From the NCBI RefSeq assembly GCF_002909445.1, contig NZ_PPXC01000015.1, positions 1-64,000 on the forward strand: DNA of 64,000 nucleotides. Reading direction: 5' to 3'. The number at the start of each line of letters is the position of its first letter. The stretch's first letter is position 1. The notes under the pieces are model-generated. The model ran no database searches, had not been told where the DNA came from, and was given only the letters and a program-made list of their open reading frames with translations. Source of the DNA: Arthrobacter glacialis. Lineage in GTDB: Bacteria > Actinomycetota > Actinomycetes > Actinomycetales > Micrococcaceae. The position numbers and the translations under genes were made by a program. This document shows positions 43,988 through 53,084 of the stretch, one piece after another.

Positions 43988-44935
43988 ATGGAAAAAGACG
44001 ATCAGGACCTGGCCCGGCTGCTTCCGGTGCTGCCCATTCTGGTTGAACTGGGTAACAGCGGCCATGTGACAGCAACGGCAGAGGCCCTGGGAATTCCGCA
44101 GTCCACCGTGAGCCGGGCGCTTTCTCGTGCCGCTGCCGTGGTTGGCACTGCGCTGGTGCTGCCCAAGGGGCGGGGCGTGGAGCTGACCCCGGCGGCATTG
44201 GCGCTCATCCCTGCGGCCGCCGAGGCATTGGATCAGGTGCGCCTGGGCTTGGCGCTGGCCCGGCAGGAATCCGGAAAACAATTTGGCCGGATTCAAGTGG
44301 CTTTTCAACACACCTTTGGCGAGGCCACCCTCCCGCTGTTGATCAGGGCATTTGCCCGGGAGAACCCGGCTGTCACTTTTGACCTGCAGCAGGGGAGCCG
44401 CTCCTTTTGCCTGGATTTGCTGGCGGGCGGAACTGCTGATCTGGCGCTCGTGGCACCACCTCCGGCTCCGAGCAGCACCATCGGCGCCCAAGCGCTCTAT
44501 TCGGAGCCACTGAAATTAGTGGTTCCCGCTGGCCACCGCCTTGACGGTTCCACCGGTATTCGGCTCGACGCGGTGCGAGATGAGCCGTTCGTCATGCTGG
44601 AACCGGGCTATGGCATGCGGTCCATTGTGGAGACGCTCTGCCGCAGCGCCGGTTTCCGTCCGCGCGTGGCCTTTCAGGGCCAGGACCTGCACACTGTCCG
44701 CGGGTTGGTGTCGGCCGGGCTGGGTGTGGCGGTGGCGCCGGCCCAGCGCTCCGGCAGTCAGGCTCCGAGTCGGGGGGCCTTGGGCTGGTGTGAAGTGGAC
44801 ATCACGTGGCCTCAGGCGCGCCGGGACATCGGGCTGGTGTGGCGCAATCGCCCCGACGGCTCGCCGCAGGCGGCCCGGTTCAAGGACATGGTCCTGGCGC
44901 AGGGCAGCGACTTGCTCGCGGCCGCTCGGCTCTGA
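43988..44935 (+). CDS. LysR-family transcriptional regulator
   Basis: A 315-aa regulator with the LysR HTH (about 14-70, VTATAEALGIPQSTVSRALSRAAAVVG) and a C-terminal periplasmic-binding-like domain. It is divergent from the MFS gene at 43882 and likely controls it. The 105-bp gap holds small inverted repeats (GCAT-GAAT-ATGC at 43921 and ATCCA-AATA-TGGAT at 43941) that could be its sites. The inducer is unknown. Confidence 0.85.
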   Translation: MEKDDQDLARLLPVLPILVELGNSGHVTATAEALGIPQSTVSRALSRAAAVVGTALVLPKGRGVELTPAALALIPAAAEALDQVRLGLALARQESGKQFGRIQVAFQHTFGEATLPLLIRAFARENPAVTFDLQQGSRSFCLDLLAGGTADLALVAPPPAPSSTIGAQALYSEPLKLVVPAGHRLDGSTGIRLDAVRDEPFVMLEPGYGMRSIVETLCRSAGFRPRVAFQGQDLHTVRGLVSAGLGVAVAPAQRSGSQAPSRGALGWCEVDITWPQARRDIGLVWRNRPDGSPQAARFKDMVLAQGSDLLAAARL

Positions 44936-44980
44936 GCTGCCCAACTGCCATGCAGCCTGATGCGGTGGTACGCTTGAAGT

Positions 44981-44996
44981 TCGAATCTTTGTACTA
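44981..44996. promoter_or_regulatory. Weak SOS/LexA-like box before umuD
   Basis: TCGAATCTTTGTACTA resembles the actinobacterial LexA box TCGAAC-N4-GTTCGA at the left half but not fully at the right (GTAC for GTTC). Position directly before umuD supports it. Confidence 0.3.
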
Positions 44997-45008
44997 GGCG
45001 GTGATGGC

Positions 45009-45419
45009 GTGTTTGGTATGGATCTGCCTTCCCCCAAGACGCCCAACACCGATCCGACGGGGTTCGCCTCGCCCGCCCGCGACTACTTCCACGGCGGCAT
45101 CGACCTCAACAAGCACCTGATCAGGGACAGAACCTGCACGTTCATCATGCGCGTTTCCGGGGATTCCATGGCGGGCGCCGGCATCGCCGACGGTGACGAG
45201 ATTATTGTGGACAGGTCCCTCACCCCGCGCGACGGCTCGGTGGTGGTTGCCGTGGTGGACGGCGAACTGCTGATCCGCCGGCTAGCCATGCATGACGGCG
45301 TGACCTCCTTGGCGACGCAACCCGCCGATGCGCAGTCCCCGGCTTCTGGCGCGCTCGCCGCTTTGGTGGGGGAGCTGACGGTCTGGGGTGTCGTCACCCG
45401 GTGCCTGCATCATGTCTAA
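45009..45419 (+). CDS. umuD: UmuD-like S24 peptidase-fold protein, catalytic Lys replaced by Arg
   Basis: A 136-aa LexA/UmuD-family protein. GFASPARDYFHGGIDLNKHLI aligns with the E. coli UmuD sequence after the cleavage site, and SGDSMAGAGIADGDEIIVD carries the catalytic Ser (SGDSM). At the position of E. coli Lys97 (VDGEFTVKKL) this protein reads VDGELLIRRL, so the general-base Lys is an Arg. Autocleavage may be lost. The residue before the Gly at the cleavage point is Thr instead of Cys. GTG start at 45009 or ATG at 45018. UmuD normally joins UmuC in DNA polymerase V, but umuC is 784 bp away here. Confidence 0.8.
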   Translation: MFGMDLPSPKTPNTDPTGFASPARDYFHGGIDLNKHLIRDRTCTFIMRVSGDSMAGAGIADGDEIIVDRSLTPRDGSVVVAVVDGELLIRRLAMHDGVTSLATQPADAQSPASGALAALVGELTVWGVVTRCLHHV

Positions 45420-45528
45420 ACAGGCACAAGTGCGGCAGATGCAGGGTTACGCAGTGCTGCGGCCAGCCCCTGGAACAAAAAATGCCACACTGAATAACTC
45501 CAGTCATCGTCACCACAAGGGGCTCTAA

Positions 45529-45816
45529 ATGAAGCCAAAGAAAAAACACGACGAAAACGCCGAACTGCCCGTCGCCGTTCGAGCCAGTGCCTCCTGGAAG
45601 CGGCGGGCCCAGTGGCCCAAGACCCGCTATCGGAGCATCCAGTACGATGCGCGATTCGCTGATGGGCGGGAGGAGCAGGGAGTGAAGATCGACGAGGTAC
45701 TTCAAGGGTGGCGCTACCCCGCCGACGCGTGGTGCGTGCGTGGCGGCGCCGAGAAGGAGTGTCCGGAGGAAGGGGCCGGGCCATGGGTGGACTATCCCTA
45801 TGGCAGGCCGCTTTAA
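45529..45816 (+). CDS. Hypothetical protein, 95 aa
   Basis: A Lys/Arg-rich 95-aa frame with AAGGGG 7 nt before the ATG. No motif is recognised. It overlaps the Nudix remnant in another frame, so either only its first part is real or it is a remnant of the same broken insertion. Low confidence. Confidence 0.35.
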   Translation: MKPKKKHDENAELPVAVRASASWKRRAQWPKTRYRSIQYDARFADGREEQGVKIDEVLQGWRYPADAWCVRGGAEKECPEEGAGPWVDYPYGRPL

Positions 45817-45946
45817 GGCCCAAGAGTCGGTGGTCGAAGCGGCCTCTCGGGAGGCCCGCGAGGAACTTGGTGTTGTCCTTGCCGCAAAAGATCTGGTCGC
45901 GGTCACCACCATGCGCCGCTCCCAGCAGACTTCCCTGGCCATTTAG
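45740..45946 (+). pseudogene. Truncated Nudix hydrolase remnant
   Basis: This frame contains an intact Nudix box GX5EX7REUXEEXGU: GRFKAQE, then SVVEAAS, then REAREELGV, at about residues 23-45. The 68-aa peptide ends at QTSLAI with a stop where a functional Nudix fold needs about 60 more residues, and the N-terminal beta strands are missing or in another frame. It is therefore a fragment lying between umuD and umuC. The stop may be a mutation in a longer former gene. Confidence 0.6.
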
Positions 45947-46078
45947 ACGCCATGCACAAATAGTTTAGAGAATATAAAGCTGTCTAAAACGGTAATCGTG
46001 GACATGGAGCCCGGTCAGACACAGCATCGCCTGTATACAGAGAACTGGGAAACTTTAAACTTGCCGGAAGGAGTGCTC

Positions 46079-46207
46079 GTGAAGAATCCGTTCAAGCCGA
46101 CGGCCGGCGCCCGCCCGCAACTGCTTCTGGAACGGAACGACATCCGCCAAGACTTCGCCGAGAGCATCGAAAACGGTCCGGGTCGGCACCATCGGCGAAC
46201 CAAATGA
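46079..46207 (+). pseudogene. N-terminal fragment of an AAA-family ATPase, 42 aa
   Basis: GTG at 46079 has GGAAGGAG 5 nt upstream, a strong RBS. The peptide [20 protein letters not shown] followed by [13 protein letters not shown] matches the first 35 residues of actinobacterial AAA/ORC-like ATPases (NPF.PTFG..P..L.GR..I), but stops after RTK just where the Walker A should follow. Its TGA overlaps the umuC ATG as ATGA, so it may now serve as a coupling leader ORF. Confidence 0.55.
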
Positions 46208-47481
46208 CCGTGAACCGCATCGCCCTGGTGGACGTCAACAACTTCTATGTCTCCTGCGAGCGGGTCTTTGACCCGAAGCTGGAAGGCCGCCCCGTCGTCG
46301 TACTCTCCAACAACGACGGCTGCGTGGTGGCACGCTCGGCGGAAGCCAAGGCGCTGGGCATCGCCACTGGCGCCCCGTGGTTCCAGCTGCAAGCCCAGGC
46401 CAAGGCGTGGGGCTTGGTGGCACGCTCCAGCAACTACGAACTGTATGGGGACCTGAGTGCCAAGGTCATGGAAGTGGTGGGCCGTTTTGGTACCTGGCAA
46501 GAGGTGTACTCCATCGACGAATCGTTCATCGGTCTGATGGGGGATTCGGCGCAACTGCACGCCACAGGCGCTGAGGTCCGGGCGGCTGTGATGCGCCACG
46601 TGGGTGTACCCGTCTGCGTCGGCGTGGCTGCCACCAAGACGTTGGCGAAGTTTGCCAATAGGATCGCCAAGCAAAACCCGGCACTGGCTGGTGTTTGTGC
46701 GCTGGACGCCATGCCGGAGGGGCATGTTGCGCGCATCCAGGAACGGGTGCCCGCATCAGGGCTGTGGGGCGTTGGCGGCAAGACCTCCAGCAAGCTGAAA
46801 ATGATGGGCATTGAAAGCATCGCCGACCTCAAGGCCGCCGACCCGGCAATGATTCGCAAGAAGTTCTCGGTGGTACTGCAACGCACCGTCATGGAGCTCA
46901 ACGGCACCGAATGCATTCCCCACACCGAGGAACACGTGGACAAGCAGCAAATCATGTTTTCCCGCAGCTTCTCCACCCCCGTCACCACCGTTGCGGGCAT
47001 GGAGGAGGTCATGGCCATCTATGCCCAACGCGGTGCCGCCCGCCTGAACCAGGAAGGCCTGCGCGCCTCCACCATGACGGTCACGGCGGGAACCAGCCGT
47101 TTTGCCGGCGGGGAAGGCAGCTTCCCGGCCGTCACCAGCCGATTCATGACGCCCACCCAGGACCCCATTGTGCTGATCCGCGCCGCCGTGGCAGCCATTG
47201 GCCAAAGCGCGGTCCCCGGGGCGGCATACCTGCGCGCCGGTGTCATGTTCAACGGACTTGAACCGGCCTCCGGGACGGGAATGCTGGATGTTTTTGGCCC
47301 TGCGGCGGAGCAAGCCGATGTGGGCGATGTGCTGGGGGAGGTGCGCAACAAATTTGGCAGCATGGCCATTGGCATCGGGGTGGGCGGCTTGGCCCAGGCC
47401 CCGGCGTGGTCCATGAAGCGTGAGCATTCCTCGCCCCGGTACACCACCGAGTGGAAGGAACTGCCGGTGGTGCGGGCTTAG
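46204..47481 (+). CDS. umuC: Y-family DNA polymerase UmuC
   Basis: A 425-aa translesion polymerase, catalytic subunit of Pol [16 protein letters not shown] near residue 10 has the first metal-binding Asp, and YSIDESFIG (about 100-108) holds the D-E pair. [24 protein letters not shown] is the palm/fingers motif. The C-terminus ends with [14 protein letters not shown], the conserved tail of UmuC. It starts inside the stop of the AAA fragment by ATGA overlap. Confidence 0.92.
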   Translation: MTVNRIALVDVNNFYVSCERVFDPKLEGRPVVVLSNNDGCVVARSAEAKALGIATGAPWFQLQAQAKAWGLVARSSNYELYGDLSAKVMEVVGRFGTWQEVYSIDESFIGLMGDSAQLHATGAEVRAAVMRHVGVPVCVGVAATKTLAKFANRIAKQNPALAGVCALDAMPEGHVARIQERVPASGLWGVGGKTSSKLKMMGIESIADLKAADPAMIRKKFSVVLQRTVMELNGTECIPHTEEHVDKQQIMFSRSFSTPVTTVAGMEEVMAIYAQRGAARLNQEGLRASTMTVTAGTSRFAGGEGSFPAVTSRFMTPTQDPIVLIRAAVAAIGQSAVPGAAYLRAGVMFNGLEPASGTGMLDVFGPAAEQADVGDVLGEVRNKFGSMAIGIGVGGLAQAPAWSMKREHSSPRYTTEWKELPVVRA

Positions 47482-47517
47482 CCAAGCTGTTGCGGCACCG
47501 CGGTTAGACTCGAGCCC

Positions 47518-47934
47518 ATGGCTTTGCTAAAAACCCCCAAGTCCCGGCGCCTTGCGCTCTTCATTGCCGCAACCGATGTGGCCGTTCTTGGGCTGGCGCT
47601 GCACTTCCTGGTGCCAGGAGACCTTGCCTCCCTGATCACCGATGCCCTGTTCACGGTGCTCGTGTACCTGCTGCTGGCGCTCATTCTTCCCACCGCCAAG
47701 CGCCACTGGCTGGCATTGAGCGCCTTCGCCATCAGTGCCTTCATTGAGATTGCACAGCTGACGGGTGTTCCCGCGCAACTGGCCGAGAGCTTCCCGCCGT
47801 CGCGCCTGGTCTTTGGCACCACCTTCTCCGCGCTGGACCTGGTGGCCTACGCCGTGGGTGCCGGGGCCGTCTACTACGCGGACAAGGTACTCTCGCAGCG
47901 CGGGCGCATATGGCTTAGGACACAAACGGAATAG
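47518..47934 (+). CDS. DUF2809 membrane protein
   Basis: A 138-aa protein with four predicted helices and the DUF2809 pattern FAISAFIEIAQLTGVPAQLAESFPPSRLVFGTTFSALDLVAYAVGA. Function unknown; related to VanZ-type small membrane proteins. The ATG is 7 nt after TAGACT (47505-47510), leaderless. Confidence 0.8.
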   Translation: MALLKTPKSRRLALFIAATDVAVLGLALHFLVPGDLASLITDALFTVLVYLLLALILPTAKRHWLALSAFAISAFIEIAQLTGVPAQLAESFPPSRLVFGTTFSALDLVAYAVGAGAVYYADKVLSQRGRIWLRTQTE

Positions 47935-47975
47935 CTGCGCCACAGACCCGGTTCCACCACTAAAAGGAGGCAAAA

Positions 47976-49064
47976 ATGCTGGACGTGGTGGTTATCGGAG
48001 CAGGCCAGGCGGGACTGTCGGCAGCGTATTACTTGGCGCGGCAGGGGCTTTCACCCGAGACAGATTTTGTGGTTCTCGACGCCAACCCCGCGCCCGGCGG
48101 TGCCTGGCTGCACCGCTGGCCCTCACTGACGCTTGGCGCAGCCCACGCCGTTCACGACCTCCCCGGCATGAAACTTCCCCCGGCCGATCCCGCCGAACCT
48201 GCATCGCAGGTGGTGGGCCGGTATTACGGCAACTATGAAAAGACGTTCTCGCTGCCCATTCGCCGGCCCGTGAAGGTGCATGCGGTGCGTTCGCTGCCCA
48301 TGGACGACGGCGCACCCTCCGACACTGCCACGGCACCCCTAGTGGTGGAGACTGATGCGGGCGTTTTCACCACCCGGCTGGTCATCAACGCCACCGGCAC
48401 CTGGGACAAGCCGCACTGGCCGCACTACCCCGGGGTGGAAACATTCGCGGGGCGCCAGCTGCACACCCACGATTTCTCCTCCGTGGCCGAGTTCGCCGGG
48501 CAGAAAGTATTGGTGGTGGGCGGCGGAACATCGGCGGTGCAATTCCTGCTCCAACTTGCCGATGCCGGCGTTGACACGGCCTGGTCCACGCGCCGTGCGC
48601 CCGAATTCACCACACGCGAGTTCAACCCCGATTGGGGCCGGGATGTGGAAGCCCGCGTCAATGCCCGCACCGCTGCCGGCCTGCCACCGCTAAGCGTGGT
48701 GGGCGTAACGGGGCTGCCCATGACCGAGCAATACCAGAACGGCATTTCCGCCGGAACGTTGGTTTCCCGTGGGCCCCTGCAACGCCTCACTCCGGACGGG
48801 GCGGTGTTTGAGGATGGCACCACTTTTGCCGCAGACGCCATCTTGTGGGCCACCGGATTCCGCGCAGCCATGGACCATCTGGCGCCGCTGAAGCTGCGCG
48901 AACCAGGCGGCGGCATAGTCATGGACGGGGTGAAAGTGTCCCGGGAACCGCGCCTGTTGATGGTGGGCTATGGCGCCTCCGCCTCAACACTGGGCGCCAA
49001 CCGGGCAGGTCGTGCAGCGGCGGTGGCTGCCCTTGAGCGGCTGAACGTTCCCGTGGGAGTGTGA
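47976..49064 (+). CDS. FAD-dependent flavin monooxygenase-like oxidoreductase
   Basis: A 362-aa flavoprotein. FAD-binding VIGAGQAGLSAAYY (about 6-19), the FMO-type FAGRQLHTHDFS (about 155-166) and a second Rossmann motif VVGGGTSAVQFL (about 176-187, NADPH). It may oxidise small organic substrates or act as a reductase. AAAGGAGG lies 8 nt before the ATG. The substrate is not known. Confidence 0.85.
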   Translation: MLDVVVIGAGQAGLSAAYYLARQGLSPETDFVVLDANPAPGGAWLHRWPSLTLGAAHAVHDLPGMKLPPADPAEPASQVVGRYYGNYEKTFSLPIRRPVKVHAVRSLPMDDGAPSDTATAPLVVETDAGVFTTRLVINATGTWDKPHWPHYPGVETFAGRQLHTHDFSSVAEFAGQKVLVVGGGTSAVQFLLQLADAGVDTAWSTRRAPEFTTREFNPDWGRDVEARVNARTAAGLPPLSVVGVTGLPMTEQYQNGISAGTLVSRGPLQRLTPDGAVFEDGTTFAADAILWATGFRAAMDHLAPLKLREPGGGIVMDGVKVSREPRLLMVGYGASASTLGANRAGRAAAVAALERLNVPVGV

Positions 49065-49153
49065 ACAGGCAGACGTGAGAGAGGCCACGGGAGGAAATAT
49101 CCGGGCGGGTTTGGGGGTTGGCGCTAGTGAAACCACTTCGAAAGGCAGCACCC

Positions 49154-50152
49154 ATGACGCTCCCCATTTCCATCCTTGACCTAGCCCATGTTGGCCAGGA
49201 CGGCATTGCCGCCAGCTTGCGCGCGTCCGTGGACTTGGCACAGAAGGCGGAGGAGTGGGGGTACAAGCGCATTTGGTACGCCGAGCACCACAACATGCCC
49301 TCGATTGCCTCCTCCGCCACGAGCGTTTTGATTGCCCACGTGGCAGCCCACACCAAAACCATCCGGCTCGGCGCCGGCGGCATCATGCTGCCCAACCATT
49401 CCCCGCTGCAGATTGCCGAGCAGTTCGGCACCTTGGAAACCCTGCACCCGGGACGCATTGACCTGGGGCTGGGCCGGGCGCCGGGCAGCGACCAAAACAC
49501 CATGCGTGCCCTTCGCCGCGACCCGCAGGCAGCCGACACCTTCCCCTCCGACGTGCAGGAACTGCAGGCCTACTTTGATGGGGCGAGCCGCATTTCCGGG
49601 GTCAACGCCTACCCGGGCAAGGACACTGCTGTGCCGCTGTACATCCTGGGCTCCTCACTGTTTGGGGCGCGATTGGCTGCCGCACTGGGGCTGCCGTACT
49701 CCTTTGCGTCGCACTTTGCCCCGCAGGCACTCGAGGACGCCGTGCGGATTTACCGCCGCGAATTCAAGCCCTCTGCCGCGCTGGCCGAGCCCTATGTGAT
49801 TGCCGGCGTCAACGCCATCGTGGCAGACACCCAGGAGGAAGCAGATGTCCTGTCCCTGAAGGCCAGGCGCCGCATGGTGGGTGCGCTGGTGGGCGGCGGG
49901 CGCACCTTCACCGACCCCGAGGCCGACATGCTGCTGGAATCCCCGGCAGGCCAGCAGGTGGTGAACATGTTCCGCTACGCAGCCGTGGGCACGCCGTCCG
50001 TGGCGCGCGCCTACCTGGACGAGTTCGCTGTGTTGGCCGACGCCGACGAGCTGATTGTAGCCTCCCAGGTCACCGACAAGGCGGCCTGGATCCGCAGCTT
50101 TGAGCTGTTGGCGCAGACCATGGAACTGCGTCCGGCCCAACTGCCAGTCTAG
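49154..50152 (+). CDS. LLM-class flavin-dependent oxidoreductase
   Basis: A 332-aa luciferase-like monooxygenase with [22 protein letters not shown] and [21 protein letters not shown] in the TIM barrel core, the family with the FMN/F420 binding fold (MsnO8 subfamily). The start at 49154 has AAAGG 8 nt upstream; a GTG at 49118 is rejected. It overlaps the convergent HAD gene by 4 bp. Confidence 0.88.
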   Translation: MTLPISILDLAHVGQDGIAASLRASVDLAQKAEEWGYKRIWYAEHHNMPSIASSATSVLIAHVAAHTKTIRLGAGGIMLPNHSPLQIAEQFGTLETLHPGRIDLGLGRAPGSDQNTMRALRRDPQAADTFPSDVQELQAYFDGASRISGVNAYPGKDTAVPLYILGSSLFGARLAAALGLPYSFASHFAPQALEDAVRIYRREFKPSAALAEPYVIAGVNAIVADTQEEADVLSLKARRRMVGALVGGGRTFTDPEADMLLESPAGQQVVNMFRYAAVGTPSVARAYLDEFAVLADADELIVASQVTDKAAWIRSFELLAQTMELRPAQLPV

Positions 50153-50898
50153 GCAGGCTGGCTGCTTCGGGCCCTGCTGCTTTGGGCCCTGCGCAGGTCC
50201 AGGTCCAGGCATGCCGGCGTGATGGCCGCGATGATGATGCTTGCGTGTTGCTCAAGCACCTCTTTGGGGTGTGTGCCCTCCACACAAATAGCAATCATCC
50301 CGGCCGCCGCCACGGCGCCAAGTCCTGGGACCGAGTCCTCAAACGCAGCCACCTTGTCCATGTGCTCCAGTCCCAGGGTGCGTGCTGCGCGCAGGAATCC
50401 CTCGGGATTCGGCTTACCCTCCGCAACGTCGTCGTCCGTCACCACCACGCCAAACAATTCCAGCAGGCCCGCCCGCTCCAGCGCGGGGATGACCTGTAGT
50501 CGGCTGGCGCCGGTCACCACGCCCAGCTTCAGTCCGGCCGCATGCAAAGCGTGGACAAGTTCGCGGGTGGCTGGCCGGATCAGGCTTTCACGTGCCACCC
50601 GGGCCTTGTATTCGGCGTCGATCATGGGCAGAAAGGCCTCCACGCCGCGTGGCTCATCCGGAGCCAGGGCCAGGATGTCCGTCATGATCTCGCGATCGCT
50701 GCGGCCGGCCAGCTCTTCTTGATACTGGCGCGCGGTGATGGCCACACCGCATTCAGCGGCGGCCAGGTCGATGAAGAGATCCCGCAAGACTCCCTCGTCG
50801 TCGGAGAGGGTGCCGTTGAAATCAAACAACACCCCGTCCAGCTCCAACAGGGTCAAGTTCGACAGGGTCGAGGAGGTGCTCGCCGTGACTGCGCCCAT
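50149..50898 (-). CDS. HAD-superfamily hydrolase
   Basis: A 249-aa phosphatase-like protein. Motif [13 protein letters not shown] (nucleophile Asp at the first position of DFNGT), motif II VVTGAS, motif III near KPNPEGFL, motif [13 protein letters not shown]. It resembles phosphoglycolate phosphatase and beta-phosphoglucomutase. The substrate is not known. The last 30 residues are Arg/Ser-rich. Confidence 0.85.
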   Translation of the reverse strand: MGAVTASTSSTLSNLTLLELDGVLFDFNGTLSDDEGVLRDLFIDLAAAECGVAITARQYQEELAGRSDREIMTDILALAPDEPRGVEAFLPMIDAEYKARVARESLIRPATRELVHALHAAGLKLGVVTGASRLQVIPALERAGLLELFGVVVTDDDVAEGKPNPEGFLRAARTLGLEHMDKVAAFEDSVPGLGAVAAAGMIAICVEGTHPKEVLEQHASIIIAAITPACLDLDLRRAQSSRARSSQPA

Positions 50899-51524
50899 GG
50901 AGAAAAATCCGTTCTGTACTCAGTGCAAATCTGTGGGCAAAGGCTTGACGCCCGGCCTGAATCGCCACGGTGTCCGGCCAGAGCCTAGCGCGCCCAAGTG
51001 AACGCCCGGAAACGGGCCGGGAAACATCTCAGTGTGGGTTGGGGCGTGACTGGCTGGTCTGTTGCCTGGTAGAGTGTCCCTCTTTTGTCCGCGTTGTCTG
51101 GCTCGTTGAATCGGTGGTTTCACTGCTTGTCACGAGTCGCCACTAATGGTCACTGAGTCTCCACTTCGCGCCGGGGAAGCGACCCACGGCGTGGTACGTC
51201 GAATAAATCCGCATCCTGGGATGGTGTTGCGGTGCAGTTCACGTCAGACCCACCCGCTGGACCTTCGGGCTTCACTTGAAACAGCAGCTAATGCGGGTGT
51301 GCCGGTCCGTCCTGGTTCCAAACAGCAGCTGATGCGGGTGCCGGGCCTTCACACCCGCATCTGCTGCTGTTTGGAATCCGAAAAGCCATCAACGGGCCCG
51401 CATGCCGAGAGTTTGGCGGGTGCAGGTGGCATCGCGCGGAACATGGCAAGAATCCACCCCAGGTAGCCCGCGGGTGCAGCGGCCGCGACCCAGTCAACCC
51501 ATGAAACAAAACTGAGACACACCG
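50899..51524. other. 626-nt gap without a supported gene
   Basis: A 106-aa frame (51146-51466) exists but has no RBS and includes the hairpin repeats, so it is not accepted. The gap holds a 25-bp inverted repeat at 51316-51376 and an additional half copy at 51279-51303. The rest shows no coding, tRNA or known mobile-element features; it may be a decayed region. Confidence 0.45.
51316..51376. repeat. 25-bp inverted repeat plus an extra direct half copy
   Basis: Arms 51316-51340 and 51352-51376 are complementary with one mismatch around an 11-nt loop. The arm core AAACAGCAGCTGATGCGGGTG recurs at about 51280-51300 as AAACAGCAGCTAATGCGGGTG. So the unit exists three times, two direct and one inverted. 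Confidence 0.65.
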
Positions 51525-53010
51525 CTAGCTGCGACGCGTGGCTCCGGTCGCGGCCGGCAGGTGGTGCGAGTCTGAACGGGAAATACTGACGGCCGCCACG
51601 AGAAGGCCGAGAACCACTCCCACCAAGGTGTCAGCCACACGGTTCATGGCGGCGTCCGGGCCCAAATGGGTGCCCAGTCCCGTCATGATCAAGGCCATGG
51701 GTGTCACGGCAATGGTGGTGAGCGTGTAGTTCCGCAGCACCAGCAGCTCCGCCGCGAATTGCAGCAGCACCACTATGGCTGCCGAGGGCCAAAAGCCCAG
51801 CGACAAGGACAGCAGGGCCACGGCCACCAGTGCACCGAGAACGTTGCCCACCAGCCGTTGGATGCCTCGCTGGACACTGATGCTGTAGTTCAAGCCCTGC
51901 AACGTGGCCACCGCACCCATGGATGCCCACAACGGATGACCCAGGCCGAGAGCCACGGCAACCCAGCCGGCCAGGGCAGAGGCCACTGCCATTCGCAACG
52001 CCTGGTGCAGGCTGGCCCTTGAAACCAGGCCTGCCCGCCCGACCGCGCGGAGCGTCGTGGCCGGTGTTGCAGCCCTGGGATCCCCAGCGGTGCCCGCCGC
52101 GAACTCCGGTGCCCGCCGCGAACTCCGGTGCGCGGCGGAACGTGCGCAGGGCCGCCTCGTGGCGGGCGAGGTTGGCCAGTGCGGCAGCGAAGGCGTCTGT
52201 GCCCAAGGCGGCCAGTGCTGCGTCCGCCTCATCCATCAGTGCTGACAGCTGGTTGGCCTGGCGCAGCACGGCGGCTGTCCGCGCGGACTGCCCAGACCGC
52301 GCCCGGATACTCAGGGCAATGGTTGTCCGGGCGTTCGCGATGGCGGCCTGGGCGGCGGCACTGTTGCTCCCGTCGTCGTGCATGGCAATCCCGTCCTTGC
52401 GAAGGCGCCCGACGGCGGCAATGGCGCGGGCAGTTGCCAACCGGGCAGGCCCCAGCGGAAACACCAGCACGGGAGCCACCGCCACCACCCAACCCACCAG
52501 CGAGCCGATGCCCACGGCCGCGATAACGTGGGCTATCTCTGTTGGTGAGTGGGCGTAACCAGCGCCTGCCGAGGCGGCAAAGACTAAAATCACCGGGCCC
52601 GGTCCGGTGATGCCCAACGCCGTGAACAGGTGGGCGGCGCCCCCTGCGATGAGGGACAGCACCGCAATTTGAAGCCACAGCGGAGTGCCCACGGTGCCCA
52701 GCAGCGCGCCGACACCGGCCGCCATCAAGAGCCCCGCGGCCACCACCGCCAGCTGGCGTCCCAGCCGCCCATAGGACTGATAGCGGCCGAACGCCGACGT
52801 CAACGCTCCGAGCGCAGCCATGGCCGCGAGTTGATGATGGCCCAGCAAGCCCCCTGTCACGAGCACCAGCGTGGCCGCAATGCCCACCTTGATGGCCGGG
52901 GCAAGCAAGGCATCAGCCGGGCGCAGGCGCATCGAATTACGCCATGCTGACGGCGAAAAGGGGTGTACCAGGGCGGTGCCCCAGTGATGCAGTCGAACTG
53001 AAGTGGTCAT
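51525..53010 (-). pseudogene. FUSC-family transporter gene, frameshifted by a 19-bp tandem duplication
   Basis: Two overlapping frames (53010 down to the duplication, then to 51525) encode one FUSC-type membrane protein (fusaric-acid-resistance/aromatic-acid exporter-like; IQRLVGNVLGALVAVALL is the family signature in the second half). TGCCCGCCGCGAACTCCGG stands twice at 52091-52109 and 52110-52128; removing one copy joins the frames into 488 codons. As it stands translation shifts after residue about 300. It could be a phase-variable or recently broken gene. ATG is 6 nt after TAGTCT (53022-53017); divergent from the MarR gene. Confidence 0.8.
52091..52128. repeat. 19-bp tandem duplication inside the FUSC gene
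   Basis: Two exact copies of TGCCCGCCGCGAACTCCGG stand head to tail. Length 19 is not a multiple of three and shifts the frame of the FUSC gene. Confidence 0.95.
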
Positions 53011-53024
53011 CCATCAAGACTACA

Positions 53025-53048
53025 ATCTATTTTACTAGTAAAATAGAT
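53025..53048. promoter_or_regulatory. Perfect 24-bp palindromic operator between FUSC and MarR genes
   Basis: A perfect AT-rich palindrome centred on ACTAGT between 53036 and 53037, with arms ATCTATTTTACT and its complement. It lies between the -10 boxes of the two divergent genes (53017-53022 on the minus strand and 53072-53077 on the plus strand) and is a typical MarR operator. Confidence 0.75.
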
Positions 53049-53084
53049 ATGAACTATGTGAGTGTTGTCTCTAGACTGGTGACC

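Noticed and set aside
51146-51466. 106-aa open frame in the 51-kb gap
   Set aside because: No ribosome-binding site, low-complexity translation and it spans the inverted repeat arms; it looks like chance in GC-rich DNA.
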